From NCBI RefSeq assembly GCF_024753245.1, contig NZ_JANUGX010000020.1, positions 1 through 64,000 of the forward strand: a stretch of DNA of 64,000 nt, given 5' to 3'. Source of the DNA: Massilia norwichensis. Its GTDB lineage: Bacteria > Pseudomonadota > Gammaproteobacteria > Burkholderiales > Burkholderiaceae_D. Below the pieces are notes generated by a model. It was not told where the DNA came from, searched no databases, and saw only the letters and a list, made by a program, of their open reading frames with translations. Numbering within the stretch: the first letter of the stretch is position 1; the number at the start of each line of letters is the position of its first letter. A program made the translations under genes and the position numbers. Shown here piece after piece: positions 1 to 7,801 of the stretch.

Positions 1-126
1 GCCTGCGGGCCGCTTTTTACGTTTAGAAGCGGGCTCTTCCGTGGTTTGATTCCGGCCAAGCTTTGCGGTTTGCCGCAGCGTGACAATTCTTCCTTTGATT
101 TCCGGACATTCACAAGGGAGGGGCAA

Positions 127-618
127 ATGGCAGTCGACGCATACCTGCAGATCGAAGGCATCAAAGGCGAATCCGCCGACGACAGGCACAAAGACTGGAT
201 CGAAGTGTCGAACGTCGCGTGGAGCGTTCATCAGCCTCGGGCGTCAGTCGTATCGACTGCCGGCGGTCATACCACGGGCAGGGCAAGCTTATCCGATATG
301 TCCTTCCGGAAGCTGGCCGACCTGTCTTCGCCAGTCCTGCAGCAGCACTGTGCAATGGGGAAGACCCTCCCCAAAGCGAGGTTCGAGTTCATGCGCGCTG
401 ACGGTGACGGCAAGCCGATCTGCTATTACGCGGTCGAACTGGAAAACGTCATGATCTCCGGAGTGAACCCGACAAGCGGCGAGGGCGGCATCATCAACGA
501 ACACGTGTTCCTGGCGTTTTCCAAGATGAAGTGGAAGTACACGAAACAAGGCATCCGCGGCGGCACCGATGGCAACAGCTCCGGTGGCTGGGACTGCGCC
601 GCCCACAAATGCGTATGA
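127..618 (+). CDS. hcp: Hcp-family type VI secretion tube protein
   Basis: Likely an Hcp protein, which stacks as hexameric rings into the type VI secretion tube and can carry small effectors in its lumen. The 163-residue product opens MAVDAYLQIEGIKGES and continues with DDRHKDWIEV, the usual Hcp start, and has the GRASLSDMSF segment in the middle; length fits the family (about 160-170). I chose the ATG at 127 because GGGAGGGG lies just upstream; an in-frame TTG at 46 would add a tail unlike Hcp. The next gene starts 12 bp downstream and looks like an effector, so this is probably an orphan Hcp dedicated to that cargo. No sheath, baseplate or ClpV genes are in the window. Confidence 0.9.
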   Translation: MAVDAYLQIEGIKGESADDRHKDWIEVSNVAWSVHQPRASVVSTAGGHTTGRASLSDMSFRKLADLSSPVLQQHCAMGKTLPKARFEFMRADGDGKPICYYAVELENVMISGVNPTSGEGGIINEHVFLAFSKMKWKYTKQGIRGGTDGNSSGGWDCAAHKCV

Positions 619-630
619 GAAGGTGGCGGC

Positions 631-1137
631 ATGGGCGCCATCGATGATCTTCCAAAGCGCAACGTCGTTTATCAGGGCACGTATCAAGGCCTCGGTTACG
701 ACGCACTTGTCGACAAATACAATGGGATGTTCCTCGCCGGTCACGGCGAATTCCTGGGCAGGAATCACGAATGCGCTGCGCTGCCCCAGGCGCTGACCGA
801 CGTCGGCTACACCGGCAGGTGGGCGCCGGGTCCACGGGTAATCGATCTCGATTTCCTTGTTCCCGGCACTGTCATTGCCAACTTCAAGAACGTCAACGGC
901 CGGCACGTATTCCCGAACCAGAGCGGTTGGCACGTCGGCCTGTTCGACCGGTTCTGGCGCGGTGCGAGATTGGTGAATGGCTTGCCATGCGAGTTTTCGA
1001 TGTTCGATCAATTTCATGGAAAGCCAGCCGGTCTTCGCGGCGTCGCGATACTGACGCCGGAGTGGAAGAAGGCGAATCCGCTGTACGGAACACCTTCCAA
1101 CGATGCGTCCGAGTTCTTTGTCGTGGTGGTGCCATGA
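631..1137 (+). CDS. Papain-like (BPSL0067-type) T6SS amidase effector
   Basis: Probable peptidoglycan-targeting amidase effector. The 168-residue product resembles the BPSL0067 family, a papain/NlpC-like fold found beside Hcp or VgrG genes. Candidate catalytic residues are Cys48 (in GRNHECAALPQAL), His101 (QSGWHVGLF) and Asp126 (FDQFHGKP); GTVIANF near residue 80 matches the family's GTxIATF turn. There is no signal peptide, as expected for a protein loaded into Hcp. It lies 12 bp after hcp and its stop overlaps the start of the next gene (ATGA), so the three genes are translationally linked. The family call is by motif and context; substrate and activity are inferred. Confidence 0.75.
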   Translation: MGAIDDLPKRNVVYQGTYQGLGYDALVDKYNGMFLAGHGEFLGRNHECAALPQALTDVGYTGRWAPGPRVIDLDFLVPGTVIANFKNVNGRHVFPNQSGWHVGLFDRFWRGARLVNGLPCEFSMFDQFHGKPAGLRGVAILTPEWKKANPLYGTPSNDASEFFVVVVP

Positions 1138-1526
1138 AAGGACTTCTTTTTGTGTGCTTGCTAGGAAGCGCTGTGGCACAAGCGCAGGAGATAGCCTGTC
1201 CCAAATTTTACCCATCGGAGGACGCTGTTCAGCAAGACGGCAAAGGCGTACTCAAGAAACAGGAGCTTTCAGGAGCAAGCTGGATGGGAGGCGAATTCAA
1301 CGATACATTCGGCGAGATGACCGGTGGGAGCAGAAAGGTCAAAGGCGGCATGGACACTGCCGTGCCAACCTTCGCCAAATGGTTCGTCTGCTGGTACGGC
1401 GGTGGACGGGCAGTGGCGTGGTGGCAGGAATTGCGACCGGAACTCACCAAGGCGGGAAACTGCAAGATCCAGCTTCGGGACAAGCCCGGTCGTGATCCGA
1501 TGGATGTAAGGCTCGTTTGTAAATGA
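1134..1526 (+). CDS. STY0301-family periplasmic immunity protein
   Basis: Probable cognate immunity protein. It is 130 residues with a cleavable signal peptide (MKGLLFVCLLGSAVAQA, then QEIACP), so the product is periplasmic, where an amidase effector would act. The mature part has four Cys (IACPKFYP, WFVCWYGGG, GNCKIQ, LVCK) able to form two disulfides, and the KVKGGMD and MDVRL segments I associate with the STY0301 family, which accompanies BPSL0067-type effectors. The start overlaps the effector stop by 4 bp, the usual way to couple immunity to toxin synthesis. It is followed directly by a strong hairpin terminator. Immunity function is inferred from location, size and pairing. Confidence 0.75.
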   Translation: MKGLLFVCLLGSAVAQAQEIACPKFYPSEDAVQQDGKGVLKKQELSGASWMGGEFNDTFGEMTGGSRKVKGGMDTAVPTFAKWFVCWYGGGRAVAWWQELRPELTKAGNCKIQLRDKPGRDPMDVRLVCK

Positions 1527-1528
1527 AA

Positions 1529-1559
1529 AAGGCTGAACCCAAGATCAGGGTTCAGCCTT
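1529..1559. terminator. Bidirectional terminator between the T6SS module and uvrB
   Basis: A perfect 12-bp stem (AAGGCTGAACCC / GGGTTCAGCCTT) with a 7-nt loop starts 2 bp after the immunity-gene stop and ends about 20 bp before the uvrB stop on the other strand. The A-run on the left (GAAAAAGG) gives a T-run when read leftward, so it can end both convergent transcripts. Confidence 0.8.
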
Positions 1560-1579
1560 CACCGGCAAGTATCTAGCGC

Positions 1580-3676
1580 TTACTTGCCCAGAATCGACAC
1601 CACATTATCGGCCCCAGGCGCCCCAAACGCCTGCTGCTTCAGCACATGCAGCTGGTCGCGCACCTGGGCTGCCTTCTCGAACTCGAGGTTCTTGGCGTGG
1701 TCGACCATGAGCTTCTCGAGGCGCTTGATCTCTTTCGAAATCTGCTTCTCTGACATGCCCTCGACCTTCGCCGCTTCCGTAGACAACCCGTCGGCCTGCG
1801 ACATGTTCCTGGCGGCGGCTGCGCTGTAGACGCCGTCGATCATGTCCTTGATCTTCTTGTTCACGCCCTTCGGCACGATGCCGTTGGCTTCGTTGAAGGC
1901 GATCTGCTTGGCGCGCCGGCGCTCGGTCTCGTCGATGGCTTTCTTCATCGAGTCGGTGATCTGGTCGGCGTACAGGATCGCCACGCCGTTCAGGTTACGC
2001 GCCGCGCGGCCGATGGTCTGGATCAGCGAGCGTTCGGAACGCAGGAAGCCTTCCTTGTCGGCGTCCAGCACGGCCACCAGCGACACCTCCGGCAGGTCGA
2101 GGCCCTCGCGCAGCAGGTTGATGCCGACCACCACGTCGAAGGTGCCCAGGCGCAGGTCGCGCAGGATCTCGACGCGCTCGACGGTATCGATGTCGCTGTG
2201 CAGGTAGCGCACCTTGATGCCGTGGTCGCCCAGGTACTCGGTCAGCTGCTCGGCCATGCGCTTGGTCAGCGTGGTCACCAGCACGCGCTCGTCCTTGGCG
2301 ATGCGGTCGTTGATCTCGCCCATCAGGTCGTCGACCTGCGAGCGGGCAGGGCGCACGATCACCTGTGGGTCGACCAGGCCGGTCGGACGCACCACCTGTT
2401 CGACCACGTTGTCGGCCTTCTGCTTTTCGTACTCGGCAGGCGTCGCCGAGACGAAGATGCATTGCCGCATCTTGCTCTCGAACTCCTGGAACTTCAGCGG
2501 CCGGTTGTCCAGCGCGGACGGCAGGCGGAAGCCGTAATCGACCAGGTTCACCTTGCGCGAACGGTCGCCGTTGTACATGGCGTTGAGCTGGCCGATCATC
2601 ACGTGGGACTCGTCCATGAACATCAGCGCGTCCTTCGGCAGGTAGTCGATCAGCGTCGGCGGCGGCTCGCCCGGCATCGCGCCGGACAGGTGGCGCGAGT
2701 AGTTCTCGATGCCCTTGGTGAAGCCGACTTCGGCCAGCATTTCGAGGTCGAAGCGGGTGCGCTGCTCGAGGCGCTGTTCTTCCAGCAGCTTGCCCTGCTG
2801 GCGGAACTCTTCGAGGCGGTCGCGCAGCTCGGCCTTGATCGAGTCGACGGCGCGTAGCACGGTCGAACGCGGGGTGACGTAGTGCGAGCCCGGATACACG
2901 GTGAAGCGCGGGATCTTCTGGCGCACTTTGCCCGTCAGCGGATCGAACAACTGCAGCGATTCGATCTCGTCGTCGAACATCTCGACGCGGATCGCGAGTT
3001 CGGCGTGCTCGGCCGGAAAGATGTCGATGGTGTCGCCGCGCACGCGGAAGGAGCCGCGCGCGAAGTCCATTTCGTTGCGCGTGTACTGCATCTGGATCAG
3101 GCGGGCGATGACGTCGCGCTGCGCGACTTTGTCGCCGGTGCGCAGCGTCAGGATCATCTTGTGGTACTCGTTCGGATTACCGATACCGTAGATGGCCGAG
3201 ACGGTCGCGACGATGACCACGTCGCGGCGCTCCATCAGCGACTTCGTGCACGACAGACGCATCTGCTCGATGTGCTCGTTGATCGACGAGTCCTTTTCGA
3301 TGAACAGGTCGCGCTGCGGCACATAGGCTTCCGGCTGGTAGTAGTCGTAGTAGGAGACGAAGTACTCGACCGCGTTCTGCGGGAAGAACTCGCGGAACTC
3401 CGCGTACAACTGGGCCGCCAGGGTTTTATTCGGCGCGAACACGATTGCCGGCCGGCCGGCCTTGGCGATCACGTTGGCCATCGTGTAGGTTTTACCGGAA
3501 CCCGTTACGCCCAGCAGCGTCTGGTACATCAGGCCGTCGTCGATGCCGTCGACCAGGCCCTGGATCGCGGTCGGCTGGTCGCCGGCGGGCGGGAAGGGCT
3601 GGTGCAGCTTGAACGGCGAGTTGGGGTAGGTAATGACGGTAGGTGAGGGAGTATCAACGACCGATAGTTCTGCCAT
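1580..3676 (-). CDS. uvrB: Excinuclease ABC subunit B
   Basis: UvrB, the damage-verifying helicase-like subunit of nucleotide excision repair, receives DNA from UvrA and recruits UvrC. The 698-residue protein has Walker [11 protein letters not shown] near residue 57, the damage-probing beta-hairpin ([14 protein letters not shown], about 107-120), DESH in motif [10 protein letters not shown], the helicase motif QTIGRAARN, and a C-terminal UVR domain ([15 protein letters not shown]). Length is slightly above the usual 670 owing to an extra N-terminal stretch before [13 protein letters not shown]. It is monocistronic, divergent from the aminotransferase gene, with 108 bp between starts. I saw no convincing LexA box in that gap. 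Confidence 0.98.
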   Translation of the reverse strand: MAELSVVDTPSPTVITYPNSPFKLHQPFPPAGDQPTAIQGLVDGIDDGLMYQTLLGVTGSGKTYTMANVIAKAGRPAIVFAPNKTLAAQLYAEFREFFPQNAVEYFVSYYDYYQPEAYVPQRDLFIEKDSSINEHIEQMRLSCTKSLMERRDVVIVATVSAIYGIGNPNEYHKMILTLRTGDKVAQRDVIARLIQMQYTRNEMDFARGSFRVRGDTIDIFPAEHAELAIRVEMFDDEIESLQLFDPLTGKVRQKIPRFTVYPGSHYVTPRSTVLRAVDSIKAELRDRLEEFRQQGKLLEEQRLEQRTRFDLEMLAEVGFTKGIENYSRHLSGAMPGEPPPTLIDYLPKDALMFMDESHVMIGQLNAMYNGDRSRKVNLVDYGFRLPSALDNRPLKFQEFESKMRQCIFVSATPAEYEKQKADNVVEQVVRPTGLVDPQVIVRPARSQVDDLMGEINDRIAKDERVLVTTLTKRMAEQLTEYLGDHGIKVRYLHSDIDTVERVEILRDLRLGTFDVVVGINLLREGLDLPEVSLVAVLDADKEGFLRSERSLIQTIGRAARNLNGVAILYADQITDSMKKAIDETERRRAKQIAFNEANGIVPKGVNKKIKDMIDGVYSAAAARNMSQADGLSTEAAKVEGMSEKQISKEIKRLEKLMVDHAKNLEFEKAAQVRDQLHVLKQQAFGAPGADNVVSILGK

Positions 3677-3784
3677 GAGATCAGACCTTTGCTAGAATGG
3701 GAATCCGCCTGCGGCAGTGCAACATCCATGCCGCTGTCTATACAACCGCTGCGAACCCAGCCGACAAACATAAAGTTTATCACG

Positions 3785-4996
3785 ATGAATTCCACAGCCC
3801 CTGCCAGCATCTTCGGCGCCATCGCCATGGCCCCACGCGACCCCATCCTGGGCATTACCGAAGCCTTCAATGCAGATACCAACCCGGCCAAGATTAACCT
3901 GGGTGTGGGCGTCTACTACGATGACAACGGAAAAGTGCCCCTGCTGGAATGTGTGCGCAAGGCGGAAGCAATGCTGATGGAACAACCTGCGCCGCGTACC
4001 TATCTGCCGATCGAAGGCCTGGGTACGTATGACAAGGCTGTGCAAGAACTCGTATTTGGGGCCGACAGCCCGGTAATTCAAGAGAAACGTGCGATCACCG
4101 TGCAGGCCCTGGGCGGCACCGGCGCGCTGAAGATCGGCGCCGATTTCCTCAAGCGTTTCTCGCCGGGCTCAAGTGTCTACATCAGCGATCCGAGCTGGGA
4201 AAACCACCGCGCGCTGTTCGAAAGCGCCGGCTTCACTGTCAAAAATTACGCTTACTACGACCCGGCCACCCACGGCGTGAATTTCGAAGGCATGCTGGCC
4301 GACCTGCGCAACATGCCGGAAGGTGCGATCGTCGTGCTGCACGCTTGCTGCCACAACCCGACCGGCGCGGATCTGAGCGCCGAGCAGTGGGGTGAGGTGA
4401 TCGCTGCCGTGCAGCAAAATGGCCTGATTCCTTTCCTGGACATGGCTTACCAGGGCTTCGGCTCGGGCATCGCCGAAGATGGCGCCGTGGTCCGCCGCTT
4501 CGTCGAGGCCGGCGGCCCGCTGCTGGTGTCGAATTCGTTCTCGAAGTCGTTCTCGTTATATGGGGAACGCGTCGGCGCGCTGTCGGTGGTGCTGTCGTCC
4601 GCTGAAGAAGCGGCGCGCGTGCTGTCGCAGCTCAAGCGTGTGGTGCGCACCAACTACTCGAACCCGCCTGTGCACGGCGGCAAGGTGGTCGCCACCGTGC
4701 TGTCGACCCCGGAACTGCGCCAGCTGTGGGAAGACGAGCTGGCCGGCATGCGCGTACGCATCAAGGAAATGCGCGAACAGCTGGTGACCAAGCTGGCCGA
4801 GAAAGCGCCGCGCCGCGACTTCGGCTTCGTGCGCCAGCAGGTCGGCATGTTCTCGTATTCGGGCTTGACCAAGGAGCAGGTCGGCAAGCTGCGCGAGGAA
4901 TCGATCTACGCCGTGGACACCGGCCGCATCTGCGTGGCAGCGATGAATTCGAAGAACATCGATCGGGTCGTTGACGCCATCGCAAAAGTTCTCTAA
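3785..4996 (+). CDS. tyrB: Aromatic amino acid / aspartate aminotransferase
   Basis: PLP-dependent class I aminotransferase interconverting aromatic amino acids or aspartate with their 2-oxo acids. The protein is 403 residues (family about 397-400) from ATG 3785; the reading frame extends upstream but the extension does not resemble the family, whereas FGAIAMAPRDPILGITEAFNAD is a normal N-terminus. INLGVGVYYDDNGKVPLL is the substrate-arm segment, the PLP lysine is in SNSFSKSFSLYGERVG, and the substrate-carboxylate Arg is near the C-terminus. TyrB and AspC cannot be separated by eye; tyrB is the commoner assignment in this lineage. tRNA-Asn genes follow 44 bp downstream with no good U-tract terminator between. 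Confidence 0.88.
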   Translation: MNSTAPASIFGAIAMAPRDPILGITEAFNADTNPAKINLGVGVYYDDNGKVPLLECVRKAEAMLMEQPAPRTYLPIEGLGTYDKAVQELVFGADSPVIQEKRAITVQALGGTGALKIGADFLKRFSPGSSVYISDPSWENHRALFESAGFTVKNYAYYDPATHGVNFEGMLADLRNMPEGAIVVLHACCHNPTGADLSAEQWGEVIAAVQQNGLIPFLDMAYQGFGSGIAEDGAVVRRFVEAGGPLLVSNSFSKSFSLYGERVGALSVVLSSAEEAARVLSQLKRVVRTNYSNPPVHGGKVVATVLSTPELRQLWEDELAGMRVRIKEMREQLVTKLAEKAPRRDFGFVRQQVGMFSYSGLTKEQVGKLREESIYAVDTGRICVAAMNSKNIDRVVDAIAKVL

Positions 4997-5006
4997 ACTC
5001 TTGGCT

Positions 5007-5035
5007 CTTCCGATTCAGCAAGCATGAATCGGAAG
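5007..5035 (+). terminator. Hairpin between tyrB-like gene and first tRNA-Asn
   Basis: Perfect 11-bp stem CTTCCGATTCA / TGAATCGGAAG with a 7-nt loop (GCAAGCA), ending 5 bp before the tRNA. No T-run follows, so it is a poor intrinsic terminator. It may instead be a 3'-end stabiliser or processing site on a tyrB-tRNA read-through transcript. I see no clear promoter for this first tRNA copy, which favours read-through. Confidence 0.5.
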
Positions 5036-5040
5036 ACGAT

Positions 5041-5116
5041 TCCCTGATAGCTCAGTCGGTAGAGCGACGGACTGTTAATCCGCAGGTCCCTGGTTCGAGT
5101 CCAGGTCGGGGAGCCA
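5041..5116 (+). tRNA. tRNA-Asn(GTT), copy 1
   Basis: A 76-nt tRNA with encoded CCA. The acceptor stem TCCCTGA pairs with TCGGGGA, the D-arm is AGCTCAGTCGGTAGAGC, the anticodon loop CTGTTAATC has anticodon GTT, and the T-arm is CCTGGTTCGAGTCCAGG. It is identical to the three other copies in the window. It lies in the 3' shadow of the aminotransferase gene and 84 bp before copy 2. Confidence 0.98.
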
Positions 5117-5159
5117 AAGTTTCAGCCTCGGCGAGGCATGCACAGTTAGTAAGTTGCTC

Positions 5160-5188
5160 TGTGCAAGTCGCGACGGGGAAGCTATAAT
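5160..5188 (+). promoter_or_regulatory. Promoter of tRNA-Asn copy 2
   Basis: A consensus -10 TATAAT at 5183-5188 lies 12 bp before the tRNA. The best-spaced -35 is a weak TGTGCA at 5160-5165 (17-bp spacer). Confidence 0.6.
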
Positions 5189-5200
5189 AGCAACATCAAT

Positions 5201-5276
5201 TCCCTGATAGCTCAGTCGGTAGAGCGACGGACTGTTAATCCGCAGGTCCCTGGTTCGAGTCCAGGTCGGGGAGCCA
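5201..5276 (+). tRNA. tRNA-Asn(GTT), copy 2
   Basis: Identical in sequence to copy 1 (76 nt, anticodon GTT, CCA encoded). It has its own TATAAT upstream and a strong terminator starting 12 bp downstream, so it is an independent transcription unit. Confidence 0.98.
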
Positions 5277-5287
5277 GAATACATGAG

Positions 5288-5323
5288 AAGGCCGCTTGTT
5301 CAACCAAGCGGCCTTTTTCTTTT
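5288..5323 (+). terminator. Terminator of tRNA-Asn copy 2
   Basis: Stem GGCCGCTTG / CAAGCGGCC (extended by AA/TT) with a 6-nt loop, followed by TTTTTCTTTT. A canonical intrinsic terminator. Confidence 0.88.
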
Positions 5324-5335
5324 GGCGCACGCCGC

Positions 5336-5364
5336 TTGTGCCGTCTGCTCATTTGATCTAAAAT
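5336..5364 (+). promoter_or_regulatory. Putative promoter of the Xre-RES operon
   Basis: TTGTGC, a 17-bp spacer and TAAAAT end 21 bp before the antitoxin ATG. The strong ribosome site AAAGGAG sits in a short GCTC-AAAG-GAGC hairpin just before the start. In known Xre-RES loci the antitoxin complex represses its own promoter, so the operator should overlap this region. Confidence 0.55.
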
Positions 5365-5385
5365 TTCTGCTCAAAGGAGCAAATC

Positions 5386-5883
5386 ATGACGACGATGGCG
5401 GCGCAGCAATTTCACCCGGAGTCAGACGACGGCGACAAAAGCCGTTGGCTCAACTTCCGCGAGCTTTATCACACCACCCCCGTCGATCGCATCGACCTCA
5501 TCCGCAGCGGCGTGAACGCCGCCGACTTCAAGAACTTCGTCAGCCGCCTCGATATCCAGCAAGAAAAAGTCTTCACGATGCTGGACATCGCCACCGCCAC
5601 CGTCAACCGCAAGGCCAGCCGCAACGAGTCGCTGTCGCGCGAAGACAGCGAAAAGATCGTCGGCATGGCCAAACTCATCGGCCAGGTCGAGGCCATGCTC
5701 GAGGAATCGGGCGATCCCGACCTCATGCGCGACTTCGACGCCGCGCGCTGGCTCACCCACTGGATGGAAGAGCCGATTCCCGCCCTGGGCGGCGCCACGC
5801 CCGCCGACTACATGGACACCATCGAAGGCCAGGAAATGATCTCGCGCCTGCTCGCGACGATGCAGACCGGAGCCTACGCTTGA
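5386..5883 (+). CDS. Xre/MbcA/ParS-type antitoxin
   Basis: Probable antitoxin of a type II Xre-RES (ParS-ParT, MbcAT-like) pair. The 165-residue protein has a central Xre-like helical region (FVSRLDIQQEKVFTML..ATVNRKASRNESLS) and a C-terminal MbcA/ParS/Xre toxin-binding domain (ARWLTHWMEEPIPALGG near residues 125-140). The ATG at 5386 is preceded by AAAGGAG. Its stop overlaps the toxin start (TTGA), the normal coupling that keeps antitoxin in excess. The pair sits between two tRNA-Asn genes. The family is well recognised; activity in this strain is inferred. Confidence 0.88.
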   Translation: MTTMAAQQFHPESDDGDKSRWLNFRELYHTTPVDRIDLIRSGVNAADFKNFVSRLDIQQEKVFTMLDIATATVNRKASRNESLSREDSEKIVGMAKLIGQVEAMLEESGDPDLMRDFDAARWLTHWMEEPIPALGGATPADYMDTIEGQEMISRLLATMQTGAYA

Positions 5884-6362
5884 TCAGCGTCTGGCGCATC
5901 GCCACCGACGCGCCCGGCTACACCGCAGACGACCTCACCGGCACCGGCGCCAAGCTCTCCGGCGGGCGCTGGAACCGGCCCGGCAACGCCATGCTCTACT
6001 GCGCCAGCAATATCTCGCTGGCGGTGCTCGAAACCTTTGTCCACCTGAAGGCCGGCAGCCTGCCGCTGAACCGCTACCTGGTCGAGCTCGCCATTCCCGA
6101 CGATGTCTGGGCGCGCGCGATGTCGCTGCTGCCGCCGGCGGTCGGCTGGGATGCCATCCCGACCGGCAAGACCAGCCTCGACGAAGGCGACCGCTGGCTC
6201 AAGGCGAATACCAGCGCGCTGCTGATCGTGCCTTCCGTGATCGTCAGCGAGGAGCGGAATGTGCTGATCAATCCGCAGCATCCGGACGCTGCGCGGATCG
6301 TGGCGCACAAGTGCAGGAAGTGGACTTACGATCCCAGGCTGATGGGCCCGGGACCGCGGTAA
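5880..6362 (+). CDS. RES-domain toxin
   Basis: Probable toxin of the pair. RES-domain toxins degrade or consume NAD+ (or ADP-ribosylate a target in the ParT subgroup). The protein is 160 residues and appears to start at TTG 5880, overlapping the antitoxin stop; that start gives ISVWRIATDAPGYTADDLTG, a normal RES N-terminus. Family residues are visible: GGRWNRPG (Arg), LYCA (Tyr), LAVLETFVH (Glu) and VPSVIVSEE (Ser). It looks intact. Its stop lies only 6 bp from the stop of convergent purT with no hairpin between, so the two transcripts probably overlap antisense. Confidence 0.85.
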   Translation: MISVWRIATDAPGYTADDLTGTGAKLSGGRWNRPGNAMLYCASNISLAVLETFVHLKAGSLPLNRYLVELAIPDDVWARAMSLLPPAVGWDAIPTGKTSLDEGDRWLKANTSALLIVPSVIVSEERNVLINPQHPDAARIVAHKCRKWTYDPRLMGPGPR

Positions 6363-6368
6363 CGCGTC

Positions 6369-7580
6369 TTACTTGCCTGCGACCGGCCGCACCTTCCCGG
6401 CTGCCTCCAGCGCCCGCTGGCGCGCCGTATCGACATCCGGCGCCGTCGCCAGCGCCACGCCCATGCGACGGCGCGCGAAGGATTCCGGCTTGCCGAACAG
6501 GCGGATGTCCGATCCCGGCACGCGCAGCGCCTCGGCCACGCCTTCGAACGCAATCCCTGCCTGCTCCAGCTGGCCGTAGATCACCGCCGAGGCGCCTGCC
6601 GAGCGCAGCTCCGGATTGACCGGCAGGCCGAGGATGGCTTTGGCGTGCAGTTCGAATTCGCTCTGGATCTGGGTCGCCATCGTCACCATGCCGGTATCGT
6701 GCGGACGTGGGCTGACTTCCGAGAACCACACCATGTCGCCCTTCACGAACAGCTCGACGCCGAACACGCCGCGGCCGCCGAGGCTTGCGGTGACCTTGCT
6801 GGCAATTTCGCGCGCGCTTTCCAGAGCGCGCGGGCTCATCACCTGCGGCTGCCAGGATTCGACATAGTCGCCCTGCACCTGCTTGTGGCCGATCGGCTCG
6901 CAGAAGCCGGTGACGATCTCGCCGTCGGCGTTGTTGGAGCGTACGGTCAGCAGCGTGATCTCGTAATCGAAGTCGATGAAACCTTCGACGATCACGCGGC
7001 CGGCATCGACGCGCCCGCCGGCGGCCGCGTGGTTCCAGGCGTTTTCCACGTCATCCGCGCTGTCCAGTTTCGACTGGCCCTTGCCCGAAGACGACATCAC
7101 CGGCTTCACCACGTTCGGAAAGCCGATCTCGGCGCAGGCCGCTTTCAGCTCGTCCAGGCTGCTGGCGAAACGGTAGGGCGAGGTTGCCAGGCCCAGTTCT
7201 TCGGCGGCCAGGCGGCGGATGCCTTCGCGGTTCATGGTCAGCTGGGCTGCGCGCGCGGTCGGGATGCAGGTGATCTTGCCCGCGGCTTCCAGTTCGGCCA
7301 GCTTGTCGGTGGCGATCGCCTCGATCTCCGGCACGACCAGGTCGGGCTGCTCGCGTTCGATCAGCGCGGCCAGCGCGTCGCCGTCGGTCATGTCGATCAC
7401 GTGGGCGCGGTGCGCGACCTGGTGGCCCGGCGCATTCGCGTAACGGTCGACGGCGATCACTTCGATGCCGAGGCGCTGCAGCGAGATGATCACTTCCTTG
7501 CCGAGTTCGCCGGAGCCGAGCAGCATGACGCGGGTAGAAGAAGAGGAAAGGGGTGTGCCGAGGATGGGTGCTTTCGTCAT
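6369..7580 (-). CDS. purT: Formate-dependent phosphoribosylglycinamide formyltransferase
   Basis: PurT converts GAR to formyl-GAR in purine synthesis using formate and ATP, a folate-independent alternative to PurN. The 403-residue protein has the ATP-grasp architecture: nucleotide-binding N-terminus [35 protein letters not shown], the ATP-grasp core ([15 protein letters not shown] near residue 160), [16 protein letters not shown] and [13 protein letters not shown] for metal/substrate binding. Length and order match the family. It is monocistronic on the minus strand, flanked by the RES toxin (convergent) and tRNA-Asn copy 3 (divergent); the tRNA promoter lies about 50 bp upstream of its start. 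Confidence 0.97.
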   Translation of the reverse strand: MTKAPILGTPLSSSSTRVMLLGSGELGKEVIISLQRLGIEVIAVDRYANAPGHQVAHRAHVIDMTDGDALAALIEREQPDLVVPEIEAIATDKLAELEAAGKITCIPTARAAQLTMNREGIRRLAAEELGLATSPYRFASSLDELKAACAEIGFPNVVKPVMSSSGKGQSKLDSADDVENAWNHAAAGGRVDAGRVIVEGFIDFDYEITLLTVRSNNADGEIVTGFCEPIGHKQVQGDYVESWQPQVMSPRALESAREIASKVTASLGGRGVFGVELFVKGDMVWFSEVSPRPHDTGMVTMATQIQSEFELHAKAILGLPVNPELRSAGASAVIYGQLEQAGIAFEGVAEALRVPGSDIRLFGKPESFARRRMGVALATAPDVDTARQRALEAAGKVRPVAGK

Positions 7581-7630
7581 GGTTCTGGATGGTGAGAGGG
7601 GAGGCGCACACTATAGCAAAATAAAAAAGC

Positions 7631-7658
7631 TTGCCGGATTCTATCCAGCGGTTATAAT
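7631..7658 (+). promoter_or_regulatory. Promoter of tRNA-Asn copy 3
   Basis: TTGCCG, a 16-bp spacer and consensus TATAAT (7653-7658), with the tRNA 12 bp after the -10. The start-side sequence GTTATAATTGCGGCCTCAAT is shared almost exactly with copy 4. Confidence 0.75.
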
Positions 7659-7670
7659 TGCGGCCTCAAT

Positions 7671-7746
7671 TCCCTGATAGCTCAGTCGGTAGAGCGACGG
7701 ACTGTTAATCCGCAGGTCCCTGGTTCGAGTCCAGGTCGGGGAGCCA
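7671..7746 (+). tRNA. tRNA-Asn(GTT), copy 3
   Basis: Identical to the other three copies (76 nt, GTT anticodon, encoded CCA). It forms a self-contained promoter-tRNA-terminator cassette whose flanks closely match those of copy 4, so the cassette as a whole has been duplicated. Confidence 0.98.
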
Positions 7747-7754
7747 GATTCAAG

Positions 7755-7788
7755 AAAGGCCGCTTCATCGAAGCGGCCTTTTGCTTTT
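7755..7788 (+). terminator. Terminator of tRNA-Asn copy 3
   Basis: Stem GGCCGCTTC / GAAGCGGCC around ATC, preceded by AAA and followed by TTTTGCTTTT. Compare copy 4, where the same stem carries a compensatory base-pair change. Confidence 0.88.
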
Positions 7789-7801
7789 CCAGGTCCTGCC
7801 C

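Noticed and set aside
289-1215. 308-codon minus-strand frame over the T6SS genes
   Set aside because: Antisense shadow of the effector and Hcp genes; no ribosome site or recognisable domain.
3677-3784. Possible LexA box before uvrB (CTGTCTATACAAC)
   Set aside because: The second half-site ACAG is missing, so the consensus CTG-N10-CAG fails.
5060-5090. CTGTTAATCCGCAG in the tRNA genes as a LexA-like dyad
   Set aside because: The spacing is CTG-N8-CAG, and it is the anticodon arm of tRNA-Asn.
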